Positions 18,065 through 26,931 are shown, numbered from the stretch's first letter. The stretch is 64,000 nt of DNA from Xanthocytophaga agilis (GCF_030068605.1 NZ_JASJOU010000007.1:248001-312000), one strand, 5' to 3'. Notes: generated from the letters alone by a model not told the origin. Made by a program: numbers and translations.

Positions 18065-18937
18065 TCAATGAGTTTCTTTTTCTTTGTCTTTCTGATAAAC
18101 GGCTCCAGGACGTCCAAAAAGATACACCCAGGCTTCTTTTAGTGATTGTGCCTTGCGAAGATCCTGGTACAGACTGATGTATTCATGAAATACCAGGTAT
18201 ACAGGGTTTGAAGATTCCACTGGATGGGTAATACCATATTCAGGCTCTTCGTCTTCTATCTGAAATGTTCCAAACAGGCGGTCCCAGATAATCAGGCAGG
18301 CACCATAGTTTTTATCAATGTAACGAGGATTTTTGCCATGATGTACCCGATGATGTGAAGGGGTTACAAACACATATTCAATCAGAGGATGTAGCTTTCC
18401 TACCATACCAGCATGCGTCCAGAACTGATACAATAAGGAAATTTGACTCGTTAGATAGAAGATTGCAGGGTGAAAACCACAAACCAACACAGGGACAAAA
18501 AATACCAGTTTTAGTTGCTGCACCCATGATTGCCGGAATGACACCGCCAGATTAAAGCTTTCAGCCGAGTGGTGCGTTACGTGTGTAGCCCACCAGAATC
18601 GTTGTTCATGGGCAATTCGATGTGCCCAGTAGCTGCAAAAATCAAAAGTAACCAGACAAGCTACCAATGACCAGGCGGTAGCAGGAATATGCCAGGGTAT
18701 CCAGTTATATACAAATAAAAAGAAGGCAAATAACGCTACTTTGGTTAAAGCACTGGAGCCTAGATTACCGATTCCGATGGCCAGAGAGGTCCAAAAATCT
18801 TTCTTGTTGTATAACGCTTTGTTTTCTTTGATACTAAGTCCCCATTCAAGTGCTACCAATGCAAAGATCATAGGTGCCGCATACAATACAATAGGCGGTA
18901 AGGCCGATGGATGAACCGGAATGCTCAGAAGTCTCAT
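18065..18937 (-). CDS. Fatty-acid hydroxylase / sterol desaturase superfamily membrane enzyme
   Basis: 290 residues from ATG 18937. A longer frame to 19000 would overlap the previous gene and adds a run of Tyr/His/Thr with no sense, so I prefer the shorter start. The di-iron histidine motifs are clear: HRIAHEQRFWW (H-x3-H), HVTHHSAE (H-x2-HH) and the late HRVHHGKNPRYIDKNYG. Four to five membrane helices. The family uses O2 and two irons to hydroxylate or desaturate lipids. In this operon it may modify a membrane lipid as part of an envelope response (inference). Confidence 0.88.
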   Translation of the reverse strand: MRLLSIPVHPSALPPIVLYAAPMIFALVALEWGLSIKENKALYNKKDFWTSLAIGIGNLGSSALTKVALFAFFLFVYNWIPWHIPATAWSLVACLVTFDFCSYWAHRIAHEQRFWWATHVTHHSAESFNLAVSFRQSWVQQLKLVFFVPVLVCGFHPAIFYLTSQISLLYQFWTHAGMVGKLHPLIEYVFVTPSHHRVHHGKNPRYIDKNYGACLIIWDRLFGTFQIEDEEPEYGITHPVESSNPVYLVFHEYISLYQDLRKAQSLKEAWVYLFGRPGAVYQKDKEKETH

Positions 18938-18983
18938 AGTTGTAGAAGTGTAATAGTGGTAGTGGTAAGTTGTAGTAGCAAAG

Positions 18984-19484
18984 TCAGTGTGAAGCCACAA
19001 ACCGGGTGGAATGGGTTTCGTTAGGGATTGTTTCCTTTGCAGGATTTTCTATACGGTTAAACTCAATTGTTTTGCCTAGCAGTGGAGTACCAATATAAAC
19101 CCGTACTTTCATGATGGAAGGGTTATGCAGTGTACAACGGCAGTCATACCAGCTATTGGTTCTGGGATAAAAGATCCGGCCTTCTTCCCAGCTGTTTTTT
19201 TGTGTATAGAGCAGTCCTTCCAATACATGAGAACCTAATCGGGCAATGCTCTCGTCTTTCAGCCAGACAATACGGGCATTGTACGTATTGCATTTTTTGT
19301 ATACCTGTATTCGAACCGTTTTTTTTTCATCTAACCATTCTCCCAGAATAGCATCTGCATTTTTTTCTGAGCCGGACGTGTTGGCAACACGTGTGGCAGG
19401 CTGACCTGCTAGATGAGTATTTTGGGCTCCTGCCGAAAAAATCGGGCAAAGCAGTAGCCAGCCAAGGAGGATTAAAGCCTTCAT
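18984..19484 (-). CDS. Exported DUF2147-family protein
   Basis: 166 residues with a signal peptide (MKALILLGWLLLCPIFSAGAQ). The segment AILGEWLDEKKTVRIQVYKKCNTYNARIVWLKDE matches the start of DUF2147, a small periplasmic lipocalin-like barrel; the following glycosylated/processed-looking part carries a Cys pair (WYDCRCTLH). Function of the family is unknown. It lies between the STN/repeat protein gene (47 bp gap) and the hydroxylase gene (46 bp gap), all same strand, so the three are co-transcribed. Confidence 0.8.
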   Translation of the reverse strand: MKALILLGWLLLCPIFSAGAQNTHLAGQPATRVANTSGSEKNADAILGEWLDEKKTVRIQVYKKCNTYNARIVWLKDESIARLGSHVLEGLLYTQKNSWEEGRIFYPRTNSWYDCRCTLHNPSIMKVRVYIGTPLLGKTIEFNRIENPAKETIPNETHSTRFVASH

Positions 19485-19531
19485 AGTTGTAGTTGTAAGT
19501 AAGTGTTTGTATTGAGTGTAAAGGTGTTGTG

Positions 19532-21409
19532 CTAGAAACGAATACCAACGTTAAAACCTGGCCACATTACTACATTGGTATTACCGTGTGTTTCATCATA
19601 TACTTTCCAGGGAGTGAGTGGAATGCCATAGCGTTCCTTCTCCGCATCGTATAGCCTCGAAACATATACATTAAAGGTAGGTCCGGCAAAGATCTGTGTT
19701 CTTTTTCCTACCCGAAAACTCATATTGGCACGAAACTGATTAAGCATATTCAATTCATCAGTCCAGGTGCTACCTTCATTTACCTGCCATGCTATCAAAT
19801 CCAGGTTTAATGCCAGACGATTGCTGGCAGTTATTTCTGTACCTAAACCGTAACCATATGCAATGTAGTTTTTACTTCCTTCAGATCTGTATCCAACTGC
19901 AAAGATACTGTGCAGTTGACGAGTCCCCATTTTAAAAGCTGCATTGGCATACATGGTTTCACTGCCCCAAACTTCTACTCTATAGTACCCATGTTTTGCA
20001 ATATTCAAAAATCCTATTTGTACTCCGTCTACACTATCTGCAATATTGATAAAACCTATCTGCACGCCGTGTACTTTACGTGCCACATTCAGAAATCCAC
20101 CAATCTGTGCACCATGAAGATTTCTAGCCACATTTGTAAATCCGGCGATTTGGGGTCCTCTGGCATCTCCTTTGATAACATTGGCGAATCCGGCAGCCTG
20201 TGCGCCATGTATATCGCCTTGAGCCACATTGATAAAACCGGCAGCCTGCATAGAGGAGACAGATCCTTTTGATACATTAATAAAGCCAGCAAATTGTCCC
20301 CCCTTAGTCACACTTCCTTTTGTCACATTGGCAATACCGGCAAACTGGACTCCTTCTACAGGCTCTTTCACGATATTCGTAATTCCGGCAAACTGTGCAC
20401 CTGTTACTGACCCACCTACAATATTAGTAATGCCTGCAAACTGAACACCTCTTACATAGGATTTCTCAAGGTTGGCAATTCCACCAAACTCTGCACCTTC
20501 CAATCCACCTGCATAGCCTGAAAGTATGTTAAAAGAAACTTTGTTCACATATTTGTACCCCTGAGTACCATTAGTACTAAGAGGATACACAAACGAAATC
20601 TGGAATGGACGGTGTTCCAACTCTTCTGAACCTGTTTCTGTGCTATCTGTTGTAGTCATCACAGAGTCCTGAGTTATTTCTTCTTTTTTGTTGGCTGAAG
20701 CAACTGAGTCTTTTGTACTGAGTGTGTCTTTTCCAGTCTCTTCAGTATTCCCCAATCTTACAGACCCATCTAGTGGTATATTGGATGGAGGAGGCACATT
20801 CGCATCTTTAGCTAGCTTCTGTAAATTTTTATCAATATTTTTTGCTGCCTGAGTTGTTTTATCTGCCACTTTCCGGGCTGCATCGCTTACTTTATCTGAT
20901 ACTTCTTTCAGTGCTTCCTGGTTTCTACGTCTCCGCTCTGCCTTATAATCAGTTTGTGGTACAGGTATAGGCTCCATCTTGATTTCCCGAACCGGCGCTA
21001 CTGTTGTGACAGATGCTACAGGAGGTGTACTAATTTGAATACGGGATACAGGTGGATATACAGGCCGTTTACCGGATAAATCCTCTGTTTGCTTAGTGGG
21101 ATCACTGCTTAAAACAATATGATCTCCCACAACTTTATATTTTATAGAAGCATCTTTCAACAACTGATCCAGTACAGATCTTAAAGGTTGGTTCTTTACA
21201 GAGATATTTATCTTTCTGTCCAGTTGGATCTGACTATTTGAATAGGAGAAATGGAATCCATATCGTTGTTTCAATAGTTTCAGTGCTTGTTCCAGTGTTT
21301 GATCCTTCAGTTCCAGATTTACTTTTTTCTCCAGTAGTGCGGTTTGTGCTCCTGCAATATTCAAGCAAAAGAATAGCAGGGCAATTATAATTAATTGTCT
21401 CATTTTCAA
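19532..21409 (-). CDS. STN-domain protein with long LA_2272-like surface repeats
   Basis: 625 residues. Signal peptide (1-21), then an STN (secretin/TonB short N-terminal) domain at about 25-103 (LEKKVNLELKDQTLEQALKLLKQRYGFHFSYSNSQI). A low-complexity, charged linker runs to ~270. Residues ~285-460 are about ten repeats of ~17 residues built on GVQFAGITNI/AGFINVAQG, the LA_2272 type of surface repeat. A beta-barrel-like C-terminus ends in FNVGIRF. STN domains normally sit on TonB receptors or secretins and talk to FecR; here the STN is joined to a repeat barrel with no TonB plug. It starts 18 bases after fecR, implying signalling through that FecR. Confidence 0.85.
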   Translation of the reverse strand: MKMRQLIIIALLFFCLNIAGAQTALLEKKVNLELKDQTLEQALKLLKQRYGFHFSYSNSQIQLDRKINISVKNQPLRSVLDQLLKDASIKYKVVGDHIVLSSDPTKQTEDLSGKRPVYPPVSRIQISTPPVASVTTVAPVREIKMEPIPVPQTDYKAERRRRNQEALKEVSDKVSDAARKVADKTTQAAKNIDKNLQKLAKDANVPPPSNIPLDGSVRLGNTEETGKDTLSTKDSVASANKKEEITQDSVMTTTDSTETGSEELEHRPFQISFVYPLSTNGTQGYKYVNKVSFNILSGYAGGLEGAEFGGIANLEKSYVRGVQFAGITNIVGGSVTGAQFAGITNIVKEPVEGVQFAGIANVTKGSVTKGGQFAGFINVSKGSVSSMQAAGFINVAQGDIHGAQAAGFANVIKGDARGPQIAGFTNVARNLHGAQIGGFLNVARKVHGVQIGFINIADSVDGVQIGFLNIAKHGYYRVEVWGSETMYANAAFKMGTRQLHSIFAVGYRSEGSKNYIAYGYGLGTEITASNRLALNLDLIAWQVNEGSTWTDELNMLNQFRANMSFRVGKRTQIFAGPTFNVYVSRLYDAEKERYGIPLTPWKVYDETHGNTNVVMWPGFNVGIRF

Positions 21410-21427
21410 AATAGTATTATAAAACCG

Positions 21428-22489
21428 TTAATTTTCCATACATCCACCGCCGAAGAGAACATAGCGGTCAGATTGCTTCTCGTATCTATATTGCAGGTTC
21501 GTTGCTTCCGCCAGCACTTTAAGAATATTTTCAAGAGCAGGTTTCTCGAAATCTCCTGTATAGCGGCAGTTCCACAACTGAGGGTTTTGTACTTCAATTG
21601 TCACACCAAAATAAGCTTCCATGGCTGGTACCACCGATGAAAGTCTTGTATTATCAAAGACCAGCTTATCTACCTGCCAGGCCCTGAAATTAAGGTCTTC
21701 TATTCGGGCGGTGGATAATCCTTGTTTGGTGTTGAGAATCCCTCTGAATCCAGGTCTCAGATACAATCGTGTTGTATCAGCAGGTTTGAGACTGGAGAAA
21801 GCCACTTTTCCAGTTACTACATCCACCTCTGTGATTTGCTTTGTTGTGTCTTCTCGCACTGTAAACGAAGTGCCCAATACTTCTACCCGCGACTGTGAAG
21901 TATAAATGACAAAAGGTCGTTTAGGGTTGCGTTTAACATCAAAAAAAGCTTCTCCCTTGAGATGAATGACCCGTTGGTCACCCTTTAATTCTTTTTCATA
22001 GCTAATACTACTATATCTGTTCAAAAAAACATGACTGCCGTCTGGTAGATAGAAGTCTTTCTTTTCATTATCAGCAGATTTTGCTATTACCTCGATTTCC
22101 TTGGAAGAATTAGCTATATACATCCCATATCCAATTCCTATCAGCACCAGGAATACGGCAGCTACCCGCATCCATAGTGAAAAGATTTTTGTTTCTGTTT
22201 TGCTAGTAAGAGGAAGTGTTTTAGCTTCCTTTTGTACGGTTTCTTCCTTTACCGTTTGAGACTCATTTATTGTCTTTTGCAAACGCTGCCAGGCATTATC
22301 CACATTCGGCTGAAAAGCGTCGCGAGCCTTACCAGTTAACTGCCACAAATGAGATGCTCTGAAAAATACCTCCTTGTTCTCGGGTTCCTGCTCAACCCAT
22401 TCAAACAGGGCAGTTTTTTCCTCTTCTGAAATTTCATCTTTCAGATATCTGGCTACCAGCTCCCAATATCTTTCGTTCCTCTCATCCAT
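21428..22489 (-). CDS. FecR-family anti-sigma factor
   Basis: 353 residues: a cytoplasmic N-terminal anti-sigma helix bundle (MDERNERYWELVARYLKDEISEEEKTALFEWVEQ), one membrane helix near 110-130 (VAAVFLVLIGIGYGMYIA), the FecR domain (HLKGEAFFDVKRNPKRPFVIYTSQSRVEVLGTSF), and a C-terminal DUF4974/STN-like part (LENILKVLAEATNLQYRYE). It should hold the adjacent ECF sigma factor at the inner membrane until a periplasmic signal arrives, here probably from the STN domain of the next protein. Two AGGGGTA repeats precede its start. Confidence 0.92.
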   Translation of the reverse strand: MDERNERYWELVARYLKDEISEEEKTALFEWVEQEPENKEVFFRASHLWQLTGKARDAFQPNVDNAWQRLQKTINESQTVKEETVQKEAKTLPLTSKTETKIFSLWMRVAAVFLVLIGIGYGMYIANSSKEIEVIAKSADNEKKDFYLPDGSHVFLNRYSSISYEKELKGDQRVIHLKGEAFFDVKRNPKRPFVIYTSQSRVEVLGTSFTVREDTTKQITEVDVVTGKVAFSSLKPADTTRLYLRPGFRGILNTKQGLSTARIEDLNFRAWQVDKLVFDNTRLSSVVPAMEAYFGVTIEVQNPQLWNCRYTGDFEKPALENILKVLAEATNLQYRYEKQSDRYVLFGGGCMEN

Positions 22490-22523
22490 GGATTTTTGTG
22501 ACTTTCTATAACTAAGACAGGCA

Positions 22524-22541
22524 TACCCCTAAAGTACCCCT
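22524..22541 (-). promoter_or_regulatory. Paired AGGGGTA repeats upstream of fecR
   Basis: In the coding sense two identical AGGGGTA heptamers stand 11 bases apart, start to start, about 35 bases before the fecR start. The second fecR gene in the window (start 28162) is preceded by a similar AAGGGGT. A role in transcription or translation of fecR is inferred. Confidence 0.35.
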
Positions 22542-22604
22542 ATGCGATTTTGAAAAAAATTAAAATATTTTTTATATTCACTCTATCACTTAACTAACAC
22601 ATTC

Positions 22605-22751
22605 ATGAAACTAACATCAACCAAGATTGCCTGGGCAGTAATTGCCATGGGAAGTGCCTTTATATTTTACGCTTGCTTTACTAAGTTAGGAGCAGAGCCT
22701 GAATATGAAGCTTGTAGTCAAAACAACAGTACCATCATATTCCGGACATAA
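22605..22751 (+). CDS. Possible 48-residue small exported or membrane protein
   Basis: A complete ATG-to-TAA frame of 48 residues on the strand opposite to sigma and fecR. It begins MKLTSTKIAW followed by a hydrophobic run ending FYAC, close to but not a perfect lipobox, then an acidic/polar tail with a second Cys. Its last 34 bases overlap the 3' end of the sigma gene. No clear promoter or ribosome site was seen, so it may be chance, but the lysine-then-hydrophobic start is what a small lipoprotein would show. Confidence 0.35.
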   Translation: MKLTSTKIAWAVIAMGSAFIFYACFTKLGAEPEYEACSQNNSTIIFRT

Positions 22752-23311
22752 ATACTCAGGTAGTCCCTCATAAGTTTGAGGGCTTTACCCATCTGGTTTT
22801 CGATGGTCTTAGGTGAAAGCTGCAAAGACTCCGCAATTTCACGGTAACTCATGTCTTCATAACGGCTTAAAACAAAAATAGCCTTACAGGCAGGGGGAAG
22901 GTTGTTAAGGGCATCCTGGATGTGTGTTTCCACTTCCTTTAGATTAAACGTTTCTTCCACATCCGAATGAGAAGGCTCTGGCATAGAATCTGATTCTAAT
23001 GTCACAGTCTTCTTACTTTTTTCCAGATAATTCAAGGCTGAATTAATGGCAGAGCGGTACAGGTATGCCTTGATAGAGAAGTTAAACTGAAGGTTTTCCC
23101 TATTGTTCCAGATCTTGATAAAAACTTCCTGAACAATGTCTTCTGTAGCATCCTGGTCATTCAGCATGCGGTTCACTGTACGGCCCAGAGGAACATAAAA
23201 ACGCTTAAAAACCACTTCCATAAACTTCGATTGGTCTGTTTGCCAGAGGTGAAGCCAGGTAGCTTCTTCCTCAGAAAGAGACTTTGATGATATATCTGGC
23301 GTAGTTTCCAA
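22718..23311 (-). CDS. ECF RNA polymerase sigma factor (Bacteroidota FecI-like)
   Basis: 197 residues. Sigma region 2 is seen at ~30-95 (VFKRFYVPLGRTVNRMLNDQDATEDIVQEVFIKIWNNRENL, with the core-binding D-x4-VQ-VF-K-W pattern) and region 4 at ~135-185 (LPPACKAIFVLSRYEDMSYREIAESLQLSPKTIENQMGKALKLMRDYL). The layout fits the sigma-70 family expanded in Bacteroidetes that pairs with FecR. The adjacent fecR gene is its likely anti-sigma, and the run of genes down to 16.4 kb is its likely regulon. Confidence 0.93.
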   Translation of the reverse strand: METTPDISSKSLSEEEATWLHLWQTDQSKFMEVVFKRFYVPLGRTVNRMLNDQDATEDIVQEVFIKIWNNRENLQFNFSIKAYLYRSAINSALNYLEKSKKTVTLESDSMPEPSHSDVEETFNLKEVETHIQDALNNLPPACKAIFVLSRYEDMSYREIAESLQLSPKTIENQMGKALKLMRDYLSIYVRNMMVLLF

Positions 23312-23420
23312 GTTAGGTTAGCATGGTTTCTGCAAAAATAGGAGGAATATTTTGAATCTGCCGCTAATATTTATTTTTTCAGCTTTTTTAACAAAGAAGT
23401 TGTAACAAACGGGCATTCAA

Positions 23421-23459
23421 AGGGATAAAAGGTTAAACTCTTTTAACACTTTTATCCCT
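23421..23459 (-). terminator. Hairpin downstream of the acyltransferase gene
   Basis: An 11-bp outer stem (23421-23431 with 23449-23459) plus a 6-bp inner stem (23432-23437 with 23442-23447) lies about 70 bases past the acyltransferase stop. It probably separates that gene from the sigma operon. Confidence 0.6.
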
Positions 23460-23529
23460 GACTACATAAAAATAAAGGATACTGCTATATTTATTACATT
23501 ACTTATGCCTCTTTATTGCCAACTATCAT

Positions 23530-24756
23530 TCAGGCGTTGGTAAGGTTTGCAGAAGAAACAGCTTTTGCCAGTTTCTCACGCTGGGGTTTCAATCCAAATA
23601 GAACTCTGGTCAATTTCCAGCGTCTTATGCCAAACTCATAAATCAATGCAGTAATTACAAACATACCTACTGCAATCAGAAAGAACTTAGGTGTTACACT
23701 CATATTCCATTGAATGATATAATACCCAATGACCAACATTACACTTTGATGCAGAATATAAAAAGGATAAACCGCTTCATTGGCATAGGTTAAAAACCGG
23801 TTTGAAAAATTCAGAGAATGTAATGCATATCCTATAATAGCCAGTATCCAGAACCATAAGTTAAAACTCTTTAAGGTAAAATAAACCAGAAAGGATGCAT
23901 CGTATGGCTCAATAGGAAATTTAGGTATGAAAGTTATATAGTCCCTATAAGGCATAAATACAAAGACCAGCATAGTCAGAAAAGACACAATACCACCAAT
24001 CAGAGAGACTTTACGAATGTTTTTGATAGATTCCAGTAAAGCAGGTTGTAAAGCCAGAATATATCCATATACAAACATCGTAAAGGAAAAAGCATGATTA
24101 AACCAATCATCTGTCAATCCATGTGTAATCTCAAATTTTGGATAGAGAGTAATGTAATACACCTCAATAGGAACTGCTAATAGAAAAAGACTCAATGGAT
24201 ATTTTTGGACAAACGAAATAACTTTCGCCATCAGCCGTTGCCCATCTGGTTTGCGCAGGTATAAAAACAAAGGTAGTCCAATTAGACAATAGAAAAACAG
24301 GTAGACAATAAACCATAGGTGATGCCAGCTAAGACTGCCTCCTTCCGGATAAGGAACAAAATCAAATACAGAAGGATAAAAATCCAGATACGAGCCTATA
24401 AACTGATGCTTATACAACCGTTCCATGTAAATCTGCGGAGGTACAACAACCAACATACCAAATACAATAGGAATAAAAAGACGTACAAAGCGTTCTTTGG
24501 TAAACTGCCAGCCACTTCGCTTTTTCAATGCAAAGCTTACCCCTGCACCTGAAATCAGAAATAATAAAGGAAGTCGCCATTGGTTCATAAACAGCATCCA
24601 TAATTCCATGCTTTTGCTAGTGTCTGGATTCTTAAAGTGGAAATCCCAGGTAACAAAGAACATTCCTGTATGATAAAAGATAAGAAGTGAAAAAGCACTA
24701 ACCCGGACCCAGTCTAGTCCATATTGCCGTGTTGCTGTTTTTGCAAGTGTTTCCAT
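23530..24756 (-). CDS. Membrane acyltransferase (acyltransferase 3 family)
   Basis: 408 residues with about ten hydrophobic helices. The N-terminus (YGLDWVRVSAFSLLIFYHTGMFF) carries the conserved Arg and catalytic-type His of the acyltransferase_3/OafA-like family, and RLPLLFLISGAGVSFAL is its usual second-helix motif. These enzymes move acyl groups (often acetyl or succinyl) onto sugars of exported glycans or onto lipids. The target cannot be read here. It follows an AraC-type regulator on the same strand by about 100 bases, suggesting control by that protein. Confidence 0.88.
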   Translation of the reverse strand: METLAKTATRQYGLDWVRVSAFSLLIFYHTGMFFVTWDFHFKNPDTSKSMELWMLFMNQWRLPLLFLISGAGVSFALKKRSGWQFTKERFVRLFIPIVFGMLVVVPPQIYMERLYKHQFIGSYLDFYPSVFDFVPYPEGGSLSWHHLWFIVYLFFYCLIGLPLFLYLRKPDGQRLMAKVISFVQKYPLSLFLLAVPIEVYYITLYPKFEITHGLTDDWFNHAFSFTMFVYGYILALQPALLESIKNIRKVSLIGGIVSFLTMLVFVFMPYRDYITFIPKFPIEPYDASFLVYFTLKSFNLWFWILAIIGYALHSLNFSNRFLTYANEAVYPFYILHQSVMLVIGYYIIQWNMSVTPKFFLIAVGMFVITALIYEFGIRRWKLTRVLFGLKPQREKLAKAVSSANLTNA

Positions 24757-24818
24757 GCGATTTTTGTAGTAGTGAATGATTACACAAAACTAGACGGACC
24801 CTATGCAACAGAAGACAA

Positions 24819-24857
24819 TTCCGATAATTCAGGCGTTCGGACTTATCGGAACGAACG
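24819..24857 (-). other. Mutually exclusive hairpins in the acyltransferase leader
   Basis: TTCCGATAA (24819-24827) pairs perfectly with TTATCGGAA (24843-24851), and CGTTCG (24834-24839) pairs with CGAACG (24852-24857). The two stems cross, so only one can form easily. Placed between the AraC stop and the acyltransferase start, this could act as a terminator or leader switch. Confidence 0.4.
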
Positions 24858-24859
24858 TT

Positions 24860-26053
24860 TTAAGCCACTTTTTCGGAGGTATCGTTGATCGGTGAGGTAG
24901 ATTTTCGGAACTGGGATGGGGTTAGTCCTGTCATTTTTTTAAAGGCCGTATTAAAAACGGATTTGGAATTGAAGCCACTCTCAAAGGCTAGTTCTTCAAT
25001 CTTAATATGCGTACTGGCTGGGTCTTGCAAACGCTTCTTCAATTCTTCTACCCGATATTCATTTATAAAATCAGAGAAGTTCTTCCCAATCTGTTCATTG
25101 ACCAGTTGTGAAAGGTGATGTGTAGAAAGCTTTAATTTATCAGCCAGTTCATTTAATGTCAGATCACCATTCAGATAAGGTCGTTCTGTTACCATAAAGG
25201 ACAGGAGTCTTTGTACAAGTACAGGAGTTTCTTTATCATCCAGACTCGACTTCTCATATTTTCTCTTCTCTCCTTCATGAATCAAACTTTGCGCAGCAAA
25301 CATTCGTGAATCTTGGATGACCCAGAAACTGATAAAGTAATAACTGAGTGAAGCAATATCTGCAATATAAATATCACCCAGATCATCTACTGAGATTAGG
25401 GAGATAACACCCACAATGATATGAACTACGCCAATAAATATAATTAGACGACTAAATCGTTTCAGATACAGATTGGAGATAGTCCAGAACGACTCGTTTC
25501 TTTCTCTAGCAAAACGATAAATCATATACAATGCCCATCCCTGGTATAAAAGTTTACTGGGACTTACCATAAGGTCCATCCAGAATCCGCCAAAATGGTA
25601 TTTGGGAAACCACAGTATAGGCTTGCAATGGATAGGATTAAAAGGAATACGATGATAGACTTCATTCACATCCTGCAACTTAAACTCACTGCTTTGCAAC
25701 ATATAGGGCATGCGGAGTATCAGAAATATAACGGCAGGAATCAGATGCACCCATTGTCCTTTCCAGGTAAAGTCAGGCTTTATCAATGCCAGTGTATACC
25801 AATAGATTAATGGCCCCATTACGAAATCCAAAAACTCTGTAGTATTGATAGCAGCAGGAAAATAGACAACTAATCCTGTATAGGAAGCAAATATTTCAAA
25901 GGTTGTGAATACGCCTGTTAATACTAATAAGCCGAGTAATCTATTGGCTCTCTTATTTCCCTGATTGGTTGCAAAGAAAACAACCGACAATAGAAGTCCC
26001 TGAATTACACCCAACAAATTGACAATCGCCCAGAAATCGATAGTGACGTTCAT
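24860..26053 (-). CDS. AraC-family regulator with membrane-spanning N-terminus
   Basis: 397 residues from ATG 26053; an upstream ATG (26095) would add 14 residues before the first helix. About seven hydrophobic helices occupy residues 1-255 (FWAIVNLLGVIQGLLLSVVFF ...), then a C-terminal AraC double helix-turn-helix (LTLNELADKLKLSTHHLSQLVNEQIGKNFSDFINEYRVEELKKRL ... IKIEELAFESGFNSKSVFNTAFKKMTGLTPSQFRK). This membrane-bound AraC layout is common in Bacteroidota, where the regulator may sense an envelope signal directly. The likely target is the acyltransferase gene just downstream. Confidence 0.9.
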   Translation of the reverse strand: MNVTIDFWAIVNLLGVIQGLLLSVVFFATNQGNKRANRLLGLLVLTGVFTTFEIFASYTGLVVYFPAAINTTEFLDFVMGPLIYWYTLALIKPDFTWKGQWVHLIPAVIFLILRMPYMLQSSEFKLQDVNEVYHRIPFNPIHCKPILWFPKYHFGGFWMDLMVSPSKLLYQGWALYMIYRFARERNESFWTISNLYLKRFSRLIIFIGVVHIIVGVISLISVDDLGDIYIADIASLSYYFISFWVIQDSRMFAAQSLIHEGEKRKYEKSSLDDKETPVLVQRLLSFMVTERPYLNGDLTLNELADKLKLSTHHLSQLVNEQIGKNFSDFINEYRVEELKKRLQDPASTHIKIEELAFESGFNSKSVFNTAFKKMTGLTPSQFRKSTSPINDTSEKVA

Positions 26054-26208
26054 ACAAAAGATTGCATAGTCTAACAAAGTTGCTGTAAAATACACAAATC
26101 TTCTGGCATTGACTCAATATCTATTCATGGATTTACATACAGGCAACTATGATAAGCCGTCGGGAACTACCGCATTTTATCATACTTTTGCAGAAAATAC
26201 AGCATTCG

Positions 26209-26928
26209 ATGGGCAAAAACTCTTTCTTTCAATTTAAACAATTTCGTATTAATCAGGATCAGTGTGCAATGAAGGTGTGTACGGATTCCTGTGTGCTGGG
26301 TGCCTATACTGCTGTAGAAACAGCAATCCACATATTGGATATTGGCACAGGCACAGGCTTACTGGCACTGATGCTGGCACAACGTACCGATAGTCCAATA
26401 GATGCAGTTGAAATTGACGAAGCGGCTGCCCAACAAGCAAACGAGAATGTAAAAAATAGCCCCTGGAGCCATCAGATAAAAGTAATACAACAGGATATTC
26501 TACAGTTTAGTCAGACAACACTTCTACCCTATGACCTGATTGTCTGTAATCCTCCCTTCTTCAGCAATCACCTAAAGCGAAAACATAGCACACAGAATGT
26601 AGCTATGCATGGAGAAGCACTTCAATTACCGGAACTAGCTCAGGTCGTGTCAACATTACTTGCCTCAACAGGTCGCTTCATCACATTACTACCTCCTTAT
26701 GAAAGTAGCCAGCTTGAAAAGAATTGTTTTGATTATGGTTTGTATAAATACGAAGAGTTACAGCTATTTGATTATATAGAAGGCAAGCAAATCCGAACTA
26801 TAAATAGTTTTTCCTTTACGAAGGATTCTACTCCACAAACAAAGACTCTGTATATAAAGACTTCTGTAGATGGTACTTATACGGATGATTTTATACAACT
26901 ACTCAAACCTTACTATCTAAATCTATAA
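26209..26928 (+). CDS. trmN6: tRNA1(Val) (adenine(37)-N6)-methyltransferase
   Basis: 239 residues from ATG 26209; an upstream ATG at 26149 is in frame but the family begins at MGKNSFFQFKQFRINQDQCAMKVCTDSCVLGAY. The SAM-binding motif ILDIGTGTGLLAL and the N6-adenine catalytic motif NPPF (VCNPPFF, about residue 125) are present. The enzyme methylates A37 of tRNA-Val. It is the E. coli YfiC/TrmN6 type and normal in length. Cytoplasmic, monocistronic by layout. Confidence 0.92.
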   Translation: MGKNSFFQFKQFRINQDQCAMKVCTDSCVLGAYTAVETAIHILDIGTGTGLLALMLAQRTDSPIDAVEIDEAAAQQANENVKNSPWSHQIKVIQQDILQFSQTTLLPYDLIVCNPPFFSNHLKRKHSTQNVAMHGEALQLPELAQVVSTLLASTGRFITLLPPYESSQLEKNCFDYGLYKYEELQLFDYIEGKQIRTINSFSFTKDSTPQTKTLYIKTSVDGTYTDDFIQLLKPYYLNL

Positions 26929-26931
26929 ACA

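Noticed and set aside
20000-20520. Regular DNA repeats that could look like a CRISPR array
   Set aside because: They are degenerate codons of the LA_2272-like protein repeats, in frame, without constant repeats or unique spacers.
24819-24857. H-type pseudoknot
   Set aside because: The crossing stems leave no bases to span the 9-bp stem, so competing hairpins are more plausible than a true pseudoknot.
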